A stretch of DNA of 64,000 bases, from NCBI GenBank assembly GCA_963578805.1, contig CAUZDY010000003.1, forward strand, positions 1 to 64,000, read 5' to 3'. The translations under genes and the position numbers were made by a program. This stretch comes from CAUZIB01 sp963578805 (GTDB taxonomy: Bacteria > Acidobacteriota > Vicinamibacteria > Vicinamibacterales > UBA8438). Of this stretch, positions 43,530 through 50,417 are shown one piece after another (within the stretch, counting starts at the first letter, position 1; each line of letters starts with the position of its first letter). The notes under the pieces are model-generated. The model had not been told where the DNA came from and did no database searches. It saw only the letters and a list, made by a program, of their open reading frames with translations.

Positions 43530-44087
43530 ATCGCTTTTCGAGGACCCAGACGAGATTTTCGTCAGAGCAGCGCGCGTATCAATGAACGTATTCGGGTCCG
43601 AGAGATCCGAGTGATCGACGACGAGGGAGAGCAACTGGGTGTCATGACACCCCAAGAAGCCCTGACTATCTCCCGCGGCAAGGGCCTCGACTTGGTCGAG
43701 GTATCGCCAACTGCGCAACCGCCGGTCTGTCGCATCACCGACTACGGCCGGTACCAGTATGAGGAACAGAAACGAACTCGACAGGCCAAGAAGAAACAAA
43801 AGACGATCGAGATCAAGGAAATCAAGTTCCGACCCAAGGTGGATGAGCATGATTACCAATTCAAGAAGAAGCACGTGGAGCGATTCCTCGCGCACGGAGA
43901 CAAGGTAAAGGCGACAATCTTCTTTAGGGGACGCGAGTTAGCACATCCGGAGTTTGGGCGTCACATCCTGAGCCGGCTGGTCGAGGAGCTCCAAGAAGTC
44001 GCGACACAAGAGACAATGCCGCGGATGGAAGGCAACCAGATGCACACCATCCTGACTAGCAAGACAGGAGCCCGAAAGGGTCAGTAG
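43530..44087 (+). CDS. infC: Translation initiation factor IF-3, ATC start
   Basis: IF-3 binds the 30S subunit and checks start codons. The complete protein (185 residues) begins at ATC 43530, read IAFRGPRRDFRQSS, with AGGAGGT just upstream. Rare AUU/AUC/AUA starts are the family rule because IF-3 represses its own mRNA through this codon. A shorter frame from GTG 43611 would lose the N-terminal domain. Motifs: INERIRVREIRVIDDEGEQ, ISRGKGLDLVEVSPTAQPPV, QKTIEIKEIKFRPK and KVKATIFFRGRELAHPEFG. It is followed by rpmI. Confidence 0.93.
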   Translation: MAFRGPRRDFRQSSARINERIRVREIRVIDDEGEQLGVMTPQEALTISRGKGLDLVEVSPTAQPPVCRITDYGRYQYEEQKRTRQAKKKQKTIEIKEIKFRPKVDEHDYQFKKKHVERFLAHGDKVKATIFFRGRELAHPEFGRHILSRLVEELQEVATQETMPRMEGNQMHTILTSKTGARKGQ

Positions 44088-44099
44088 ACGAAGCAGCAT

Positions 44100-44297
44100 A
44101 TGCCAAAGATCAAGACTCACCGCGGCGCCGCCAAACGGTTTAACAAAACCGGGACCGGAAAGGTCACTCACGCCAAGGCGTTCAAGCAACATATCCTGAC
44201 AAGTAAGACGGCCAAACGTCGTCGGGGTCTACGTGGCACGACTGTCGTGTCAGACGCCGACACGCCGCGCGTGGCTAAGATGATCCCGTATAAGTAG
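44100..44297 (+). CDS. rpmI: Ribosomal protein L35 (bL35)
   Basis: A 65-residue basic protein of the large ribosomal subunit. KIKTHRGAAKRFNKTGTGKV is the family signature, followed by the Lys/Arg-rich LTSKTAKRRRGLRGT. It lies 12 bases after infC and 51 before rplT, the usual order. Confidence 0.95.
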   Translation: MPKIKTHRGAAKRFNKTGTGKVTHAKAFKQHILTSKTAKRRRGLRGTTVVSDADTPRVAKMIPYK

Positions 44298-44348
44298 CCA
44301 GGAAACAGCCGCCAGGCGTTTTCTTGAAGAGTATTTAGGAGCAGATAC

Positions 44349-44708
44349 ATGCCTCGAGTGAAACGTGGCCCCCTGCGACGACGTAAACGGCAACGCCTTC
44401 TGGCGCGAGCCAAAGGGTTCTACCAGACGAAGAGCAAGCTGTATCGGGCCGCCAAAGAAGCGGTCGACACATCGCTTTCGTACGCCTTCGTGGGCCGGCG
44501 GCGCAAGAAACGTGACTTCCGTCGGCTGTGGGTGATTCGGATTAACGCGGCGGCCCGTGAGCATGGCTTGAGCTATAGCCAGTTCATCTCGGGCCTCAAG
44601 ACCGCCGGCGTAGGTCTGGACCGTAAGGCCCTAGCTGACCTCGCCGTTCGGGAACCCAATGCATTCGCCTATCTGGCCGCCCAAGCCAAAGAAGCGAGGG
44701 CCACCTAA
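44349..44708 (+). CDS. rplT: Ribosomal protein L20 (bL20)
   Basis: A 119-residue protein of the large subunit, needed for its early assembly. Motifs are RVKRGPLRRRKRQRLLARAKGFY, VGRRRKKRDFRRLWVIRINAA and LSYSQFISGLKTAGVGLDRKALADLA. A 22-base gap with a hairpin separates its stop from the pheS start. Confidence 0.95.
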   Translation: MPRVKRGPLRRRKRQRLLARAKGFYQTKSKLYRAAKEAVDTSLSYAFVGRRRKKRDFRRLWVIRINAAAREHGLSYSQFISGLKTAGVGLDRKALADLAVREPNAFAYLAAQAKEARAT

Positions 44709-44714
44709 TGCCGT

Positions 44715-44729
44715 CGCGAATTCTTCGCG
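44715..44729 (+). promoter_or_regulatory. Short hairpin before the pheS start
   Basis: CGCGAA and TTCGCG form a perfect 6-bp stem with the loop TTC, ending one base before the GTG start of pheS. It lies between rplT and pheS where the ribosome site should be, and it could hide or replace it. An ATG overlapping the rplT stop opens an 8-codon frame through the hairpin. Confidence 0.45.
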
Positions 44730-44730
44730 G

Positions 44731-45789
44731 GTGACTACCTCTTCAGACATCGACCGGCTGCGCACCGAGTTCCAGAGTGAACTCGACGACGTCCAGGGTG
44801 AGCGAGACCTCCAGAAGCTCCACGACCGCTATCTTGGCCGAAAGCGCGGAGCTGTGGCGGCCCTGCTCAAAAGTGTGGCATCAGCTCCGCCCAGCCAACG
44901 CCGGGCCCTCGGAACACGAGCTAACGCGCTCAAGAAGGAGTTCGAAGCTGCACTCGCCGAGAAACGAGACCATCTGGAGGCAGTCGCGACTCCTGTGGAA
45001 ACGGTCGATGTCACACTGCCTGGGCGTAACACTCTTCTTGGCCATCGCCACCCGCTAACAATCCTTCGGGAGGAGATCGAGAACATCTTTTCCAGTCTCG
45101 GTTTCGAGATTCTGCACGGCCCGGAAGCCGAAGACGATTACCACAACTTCGAAGCCCTCAACATGCCGGCCGACCACCCGGCGCGTGACATGCAGGACAC
45201 GCTCTACCTCGAAGAACCGCTTGAGGCCTCCGGCCCATTGGACACGCATCCAGCCACACTGCTCAGGACTCACACCTCCGGGATGCAAATCCGGTATATG
45301 GAAACCCACGAACCGCCCGTTCGCATCATTGCGCCCGGACTGGTGTATCGTCGCGACACACCCGACCTGACTCATTCACCGATGTTTCAACAGGTGGAAG
45401 GTCTTCTCGTGGGTAAGCGCGTGACGATGACCGACCTTAAGGGCACCCTTGAGTATTTTCTGCGTCAGCTATTCGACCCAGAAATCAACGTAATGTTTCG
45501 TCCGAGCTTCTTCCCGTATACCGAACCAAGCGCTGAGGTTTTCATCACCTGCGTGTTTTGCCAAGGCAATGGATGCCCTGTATGCAAGAAGACGGGATGG
45601 CTCGAAATTTTGGGGAGCGGGATGGTTCACCCTGCCGTCTTCGAAGCGGTTGGATACGACCCGGAACGGTACACTGGGTGGGCGTTCGGATTAGGCATCG
45701 ACCGGGTCGCCTTACTTAAGTATCGAGTCGAGGACATCCGTTTGTTTTACGACAATGACCTCCGTCTTCTGGAGCAATTTCCCTATTGA
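44731..45789 (+). CDS. pheS: Phenylalanyl-tRNA synthetase alpha subunit
   Basis: Catalytic subunit of the alpha2beta2 PheRS. I start it at GTG 44731, giving 352 residues beginning VTTSSDIDRLRTEF; a frame to 44659 would overlap rplT. Motif 2 is VYRRDTPDLTHSPMFQQVEGL and motif 3 is FGLGIDRVALLKY. A Cys cluster (CVFCQGNGCPVCKKTGWLE) is a zinc-type insertion known from some PheS proteins. The stop overlaps the pheT start by three bases. Confidence 0.93.
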   Translation: MTTSSDIDRLRTEFQSELDDVQGERDLQKLHDRYLGRKRGAVAALLKSVASAPPSQRRALGTRANALKKEFEAALAEKRDHLEAVATPVETVDVTLPGRNTLLGHRHPLTILREEIENIFSSLGFEILHGPEAEDDYHNFEALNMPADHPARDMQDTLYLEEPLEASGPLDTHPATLLRTHTSGMQIRYMETHEPPVRIIAPGLVYRRDTPDLTHSPMFQQVEGLLVGKRVTMTDLKGTLEYFLRQLFDPEINVMFRPSFFPYTEPSAEVFITCVFCQGNGCPVCKKTGWLEILGSGMVHPAVFEAVGYDPERYTGWAFGLGIDRVALLKYRVEDIRLFYDNDLRLLEQFPY

Positions 45790-47906
45790 GAATCCTCGTC
45801 TCGTGGCTTCGTGACTTCGTCGCCGTCGACGTCAGCATCGATGAATTAGCCGCGGTGTTAACGATGCGGGGATTCGAGGTGTCAGCTATCGAACTGGCGC
45901 CCGCAACCGTCCAAGGTAACGGCGACGATGCGGTGCTGGATCTCGAAATCACGACCAACCGTCCCGACTGCCTAAGCGTGTTCGGGATTGCGCGCGAAGT
46001 CTCTACCATCTACGGTACCGAGCTCCGGGCGCCGCGCGTCGATGAGACAGCCGCGCTGACGACCGCTGGGGGCAGCTCCGACGTGTCGGTCGCGATCGAC
46101 GACCCAGACTTGTGTCCTCGATACGTCGCTTCCGTGGCAGACATCACGCTTGGTCCGTCACCGACCTGGCTCGCGGCGCGCCTCGACGCGGCAGGAGTCC
46201 GACCGATCAACAACATCGTCGACATCACGAACTACGTGATGCTGGAACTCGGTCACCCGATGCACGCCTTCGACTTGGAGTCGCTTGCCGACCGATCCAT
46301 TCGGGTCCGTAAGGCGGCCTCCGGCGAGACGTTGAGAACACTCGACGGGCAAGAGCGACGACTTCACCATGAGATGCTGGTGATCGCCGATGCCGTCCGC
46401 TCCCACGCCGTCGCCGGCGTCATGGGTGGTGCAGATTCAGAGGTGTCCAACCACTCGCGGGTGGTCGCCCTCGAGAGTGCCTACTTTCGCCCGACCTCAG
46501 TCCGTCGTACCAGCAAACGCCTTGCGCTGTCGACCGACGCCTCCTATCGATTCGAGCGCGGCGCCGATATAGAAGCGCCGGTTGTGGCCATGCGGCGCGC
46601 ACTGACACTACTCGAACAAACGGGGGCCGGCCGGATCCGGGGATCAATCGTCGACACATATCCTCACCCGAAGCCCTCCAAGACGGTCACGCTGCGCCAC
46701 ACCCGCATCGCTCGGGTCCTCGGAGTCAACGTCGACCCGTCGTTCGTCATGACAACGCTCGACCGGCTCGGTTTCAGTGTATCGTCACCCAGCACCAGTG
46801 CCAGTGCCACACCGGCAGACGAGGGACCACAGTGGCAGATCGGCATTCCGACGTGGAGGGTCGACATCGGTCGCGAGATCGATTTAATCGAGGAAGTCGC
46901 GCGACACTACGGATACGACCGTCTAGCCTCCACATTTCCGCCGCTGCTCCAGCCTCCGGCGCCGCTGAGTCCGTATCAGCGACGTCAGCGTCTACTACAT
47001 CGAGTGTTGACGTCCGGAGGATGTTCAGAGGCGATCAACTTCAGCTTCTCCGATCACACGTCGACCGCACCATTCGTACAAGACGAAAGCGATTTGGTGA
47101 GTATCGCGAACCCACTTTCCGAAAAATTTACGGTACTTCGACCATCGCTCCTTCCGGGCTTGCTTGACTCACTGATCCGAAATCGGCGTCGTGAGCAACG
47201 TGACATTAGACTCTTCGAGATCGGGAAACGCTTCCGACGGACCACCGGCGAAACCCTCGGCATCGCCATCGCTATTACAGGCGGTGGTGCACCCGAGCAT
47301 TGGAGTGCGCCATTACGCCCGGTGGATCTCTTTGACATCAAGGGGCTGGTCGAACGAACCTGCGAGGCACTCGGTGCCACTCCTCTATTCGAGCAAACCG
47401 TCAGCCGCGTGCTCGTGACCGGCAGGGCCTCAAGCATCACCGGGATATCACGTAGAACGGGTGAACAAGTGTCGCTCGGCATCTTCGGACAGCTCACACC
47501 AACGATCGCCACCAACCGAGGCTTCCCCAGCACGGGTGACGAGGTCTACGTAGCTGAGCTCGATTTGGTGGCGTTGGCCGAGGTTGCCGTGGACCGAAAC
47601 AAGCTGCATGCGACGCCGGTGCCTCGTTATCCGTCTGTGGTCCGTGACCTGGCTCTGAGCGTCGATAGAACCTTGCCTGCCGCCGCCGTTCGTGACACGA
47701 TCCAGGCCGCCGCACCCGATACGCTCGTGAGCGTTCGTGAATTCGACCGCTACGTCGGTTCAGGAGTGCCAGACGGGTGCGTGAGCCTCGCGCTGCGTCT
47801 GACGTTCCGCGCATCCGACCGCACCCTCACCGATATCGAGGTTCAAGCAGCGGTGCATGCTGTCGTGGCGGCCTTGCAGGATCAGCACGGCGCGACGCTA
47901 CGCTAA
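45786..47906 (+). CDS. pheT: Phenylalanyl-tRNA synthetase beta subunit, short form
   Basis: The 706-residue beta subunit starts at TTG 45786, overlapping the pheS stop (TTGA). It opens RILVSWLRDFVAVDVS and passes at once to EITTNRPDCLSVFGIAREV. The usual N-terminal tRNA-binding OB domain (about 100 residues, between the two blocks in E. coli) is absent. The editing, B5 (RHTRIARVLGV) and core domains (IPTWRVDIGREIDLIEEVARHYGYD) and the C-terminal ferredoxin-fold anticodon domain (VPRYPSVVRDLALSVDRTLPAAAV) are present. Short PheT forms are known. Confidence 0.92.
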   Translation: MRILVSWLRDFVAVDVSIDELAAVLTMRGFEVSAIELAPATVQGNGDDAVLDLEITTNRPDCLSVFGIAREVSTIYGTELRAPRVDETAALTTAGGSSDVSVAIDDPDLCPRYVASVADITLGPSPTWLAARLDAAGVRPINNIVDITNYVMLELGHPMHAFDLESLADRSIRVRKAASGETLRTLDGQERRLHHEMLVIADAVRSHAVAGVMGGADSEVSNHSRVVALESAYFRPTSVRRTSKRLALSTDASYRFERGADIEAPVVAMRRALTLLEQTGAGRIRGSIVDTYPHPKPSKTVTLRHTRIARVLGVNVDPSFVMTTLDRLGFSVSSPSTSASATPADEGPQWQIGIPTWRVDIGREIDLIEEVARHYGYDRLASTFPPLLQPPAPLSPYQRRQRLLHRVLTSGGCSEAINFSFSDHTSTAPFVQDESDLVSIANPLSEKFTVLRPSLLPGLLDSLIRNRRREQRDIRLFEIGKRFRRTTGETLGIAIAITGGGAPEHWSAPLRPVDLFDIKGLVERTCEALGATPLFEQTVSRVLVTGRASSITGISRRTGEQVSLGIFGQLTPTIATNRGFPSTGDEVYVAELDLVALAEVAVDRNKLHATPVPRYPSVVRDLALSVDRTLPAAAVRDTIQAAAPDTLVSVREFDRYVGSGVPDGCVSLALRLTFRASDRTLTDIEVQAAVHAVVAALQDQHGATLR

Positions 47907-47952
47907 CGTCTGGAGTGTTACGAGCTCTGTGGCGAAGAAACCCGGAGGTTAC

Positions 47953-48222
47953 ATGTCCACACATGCCGTCGATGTCGAGTCGATCGAACGCCTGACTGAC
48001 AAAATCAGAGACCTCATCGCCGTACTTGAGCGCACCCGTGGCGAGCTCTCACAAACGATCGAGGACAACCTTCGCTTGAGTCACGAGGTTAAGGATCTCA
48101 AAGCACAACTTTCGAGCGCCGAGGACACGAGTGCCGAAATCGCGAACCTGCTGGATGAGCGGGAACAGATTCGGACCCGCGTCACCGCTATGCTCGAGCA
48201 GCTCGAGGAAATCGGCATCTAG
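47953..48222 (+). CDS. ZapB-like coiled-coil cell division protein
   Basis: An 89-residue coiled-coil protein starting at ATG 47953 with GGAGGT 3 bases upstream. Heptads run through almost all of it (IERLTDKIRDLIAVLERTRGE, LSHEVKDLKAQLSSA, LLDEREQIRTRVTAMLEQLEEI). It lies 19 bases before zapA, and similar small coiled-coil genes of the ZapB kind occupy this place in many genomes. I assign the role from context; sequence alone shows only the coiled coil. Confidence 0.7.
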   Translation: MSTHAVDVESIERLTDKIRDLIAVLERTRGELSQTIEDNLRLSHEVKDLKAQLSSAEDTSAEIANLLDEREQIRTRVTAMLEQLEEIGI

Positions 48223-48241
48223 GAACCGACCGAAACGCACC

Positions 48242-48541
48242 ATGTCTGATGTATCTGGAGTCGTCGTGACGGTGGAAATTTTGGGACAACGATATCCAAT
48301 TCGTAGCAGCCTTGACTCGAGCTACGTTACCCAGCTCGCCGCGTATGTTGACCAGAAGATGCAGGTCGCAGGTGAACGAATCGCCGGAGGCGACTCGCTC
48401 CGCGTCGCTGTTCTCGCTGCCCTAAACATCGCGGACGAGTACTTCCGGCTTCGCCAAAGTGGTGGCACACCTGACGGGGCTGTCCAAATGGCAACACTCG
48501 AACTCGAACAGCTCGTGGATAAAGCCTTAGCCGACCCATAG
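48242..48541 (+). CDS. zapA: Cell division protein ZapA
   Basis: ZapA crosslinks FtsZ filaments. 99 residues from ATG 48242: TVEILGQRYPIRSSLDSSYVTQLAAYVDQKM is the family N-terminal part, followed by RVAVLAALNIADEYFRL and a coiled-coil tail. The 6S RNA candidate follows, as in many bacteria. Confidence 0.92.
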   Translation: MSDVSGVVVTVEILGQRYPIRSSLDSSYVTQLAAYVDQKMQVAGERIAGGDSLRVAVLAALNIADEYFRLRQSGGTPDGAVQMATLELEQLVDKALADP

Positions 48542-48557
48542 CCTCCCGTCACACCCG
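48541..48557 (+). repeat. Short direct repeat, left copy
   Basis: GCCTCCCGTCACACCCG overlaps the zapA stop. It matches 16 of 17 bases with the copy at 48861-48877. The two copies enclose the 6S RNA candidate. Confidence 0.6.
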
Positions 48558-48689
48558 CTTGCCAGTAATCAAGCTTCCCCTTAAGATGATGACCAAGACG
48601 GAATATCGGCGTGTATTAATGCAGTCACGAACCAATTGACGGTTGGTGGATGGCGTGAAGTTTTGATTTTCCCTGCAATGTGCGTGATG

Positions 48690-48830
48690 GTCTAGGGGCT
48701 CGTTTGAACCAACGTTATATCGAAGTGAGCTGCGATGCTTCGTGGTGTGCATGCCTTCGAGTGAGGAAGCCTGAAGCGAAGCTCCTGAGCGGCTCCACCT
48801 GCTAGAGCAGGTTCATACGACCTCCCCACA
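48690..48830 (+). ncRNA. ssrS: 6S RNA candidate (RNA polymerase regulator)
   Basis: The interval between zapA and rny is the classic place of 6S RNA. A long closing stem can form between GGGGCTCGTTTGAACC (48695-48710) and GGTTCATACGACCTCCCC (48810-48827): GGGG/CCCC, TCGT/ACGA and TGAACC/GGTTCA. Inside are a large 5' bulge and, on the 3' side, a small hairpin CCTGC-TAGA-GCAGG (48798-48811, competing with part of the closing stem), the usual sign of the open-promoter-like bubble. GTGAGC/GCTCCAC and GCTTCG/CGAAGC then form the apical stem. Ends are approximate. No clear promoter was recognised. Confidence 0.75.
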
Positions 48831-48860
48831 CGGCAGCGCGGGGTCTCTCTCTCCACGTCA

Positions 48861-48877
48861 GCCTCCCGTGACACCCG
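48861..48877 (+). repeat. Short direct repeat, right copy
   Basis: GCCTCCCGTGACACCCG, differing at one base from the copy at the zapA stop. It lies 43 bases before the start of the rny remnant. Confidence 0.6.
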
Positions 48878-48919
48878 TAACCAGCGGACCCCGCCGCAGG
48901 TTCCGTTAGGAACGTGCGC

Positions 48920-49324
48920 ATGAACCAGCTGCTTTCCGAGTCGACGGCGCTGAGTGTCATCCTGGCCACCGGTCTGGGCCCTTTTCTTGTCTGGATTGTC
49001 ACCAAGCAATGGATCGCGGACACGATCTTTCGATCTTCCAAACAGGCCCAGCGCCTCGTGCTCGACGCTGAACGCGACGCGGACACGCGGAAGAAGGAGA
49101 TTGTACTGGCCGCCAGAGAAGAGGCCCACAAACTCCAACGGACCGCTGAAGAGGAGTCCAGAATTCGACAAGCTGCGGCCATGGACCGCGAGAGAGCATT
49201 GACCGAAGAAGCTGTCTGGCTGTCCAAGGACATCGCCAAGAGGGTTGAGAATGAGCTTCAGTTCCCGGGACAGATCAAGGTCACGGTCATCCGAGAGACC
49301 CGGGCAATTGACTGCGCCAGATGA
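48920..49324 (+). pseudogene. rny: RNase Y remnant: N-terminus joined to C-terminus, KH and HD domains missing
   Basis: RNase Y is normally about 520 residues: membrane anchor, coiled coil, KH and HD domains. This frame has 134 codons from ATG 48920 (AGGAA 7 bases upstream). Residues 10-28 are the anchor and 42-97 the charged coiled coil (AQRLVLDAERDADTRKKEIV, AREEAHKLQRTAEEES). The last 35 residues (LSKDIAKRVENELQFPGQIK, then VTVIRETRAI) are the exact conserved end of RNase Y. About 390 residues between them, including KH and HD, are gone, without a frame break. It cannot have nuclease activity. Either a real deletion or an assembly error; it could still be a small membrane protein. Confidence 0.8.
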
Positions 49325-49348
49325 GTCAGGTGCCATAATCCGAGAGTC

Positions 49349-50386
49349 ATGGATCATGCGTTGACCGATCAGACCGTCACCGACCTCGGTGAGCACGCGC
49401 TCATTCGCCGTATCCACACCCGCGTGCCTCCCCCCCCGCCATCAGTGATCCTGGGTATCGGCGATGATGCCGCCGTCGTCGAGTCTGACCGCGGGTCCCT
49501 CTCGGTCATCACGACCGACACAATGGTAGAAGGTGTGCACTTCGACCGGACACTCACCCCGATGGACGCGGCCGGCGGAAAGGTCCTGACCGCAAGCCTC
49601 AGTGACCTGGCGGCGATGGGCGCAACACCCCGATACGCGCTCCTGTCACTCTGTCTCCCTGACAAGCTTCTGGTCTCCGACGTCGACAACATACTCGACG
49701 GTCTGTTGGCACTGGCAGCCCGGTTCAAAACGGCGTTGGTTGGAGGGAACATTACTCGGTCGGGTGGTGCGTTGTCTCTTGATGTGACCGCAGTGGGCAG
49801 CGTCAAACGTCGGCGTATCCTTACACGCACCGGGACACTCCCAGGCGACGACTTGTACGTAAGCGGTGAGATCGGTGGTGCAGCCACTGGTCTCTCATGG
49901 ATGAGAGACGGAAAACCCGATCAGCCGATGGGGGTAGCCATGGAAGATTGCAGGCACCGATACCTCTGGCCAGAGCCTCGCGTCCGGCTCGGCACTCAGC
50001 TGGGGAGAAACCGTGCCGCTCGAGCTTGTATCGATCTCAGCGACGGACTCGCTGACGGGATTCGTCAACTATCCCAAGTCGGCGCAGTCGGGGCGAGGAT
50101 CGACGCCACACTCATCCCGATTGCACCTGGAGCCAGGCACTGGTCTGAGATCCACGATGCAGACCCAATCCTGGAGGCAATGACGGGCGGTGAGGACTAC
50201 GAACTGCTGTTTACAGCACCGCCCAGTATGCGTCGGCGGGTGGCCGCAGCCCAGCGCCTTGCCGGCAAGCTCGCGGTGACACGGATCGGACAAATGACCA
50301 AGGACCCTGCCCTGGTGTTGGTGCACAACGGCAACCCGACGGCGCTTCCAGCCGGGTACGAACACTTTCGCGCGACTGATTCCTGA
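49349..50386 (+). CDS. thiL: Thiamine-monophosphate kinase
   Basis: ThiL phosphorylates thiamine monophosphate to thiamine pyrophosphate. 345 residues. Motifs are GIGDDAAVV with the metal-binding Asp pair, TTDTMVEGVHFD, ASLSDLAAMGATPRYALLSL, LVGGNITRS and CIDLSDGLADGIRQLS, plus the C-terminal MTGGEDYELLFT. It starts at ATG 49349, 24 bases after the rny remnant, and converges with the ABC exporter genes. Confidence 0.93.
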   Translation: MDHALTDQTVTDLGEHALIRRIHTRVPPPPPSVILGIGDDAAVVESDRGSLSVITTDTMVEGVHFDRTLTPMDAAGGKVLTASLSDLAAMGATPRYALLSLCLPDKLLVSDVDNILDGLLALAARFKTALVGGNITRSGGALSLDVTAVGSVKRRRILTRTGTLPGDDLYVSGEIGGAATGLSWMRDGKPDQPMGVAMEDCRHRYLWPEPRVRLGTQLGRNRAARACIDLSDGLADGIRQLSQVGAVGARIDATLIPIAPGARHWSEIHDADPILEAMTGGEDYELLFTAPPSMRRRVAAAQRLAGKLAVTRIGQMTKDPALVLVHNGNPTALPAGYEHFRATDS

Positions 50387-50417
50387 GGTCAGTGTCCGGA
50401 CCCTATGGAACCAGCTG

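Noticed and set aside
48636..48641. TTGACG as the -35 box of a 6S RNA promoter.
   Set aside because: No acceptable -10 hexamer lies 16-18 bases downstream, and the distance to the expected 5' end is too long.
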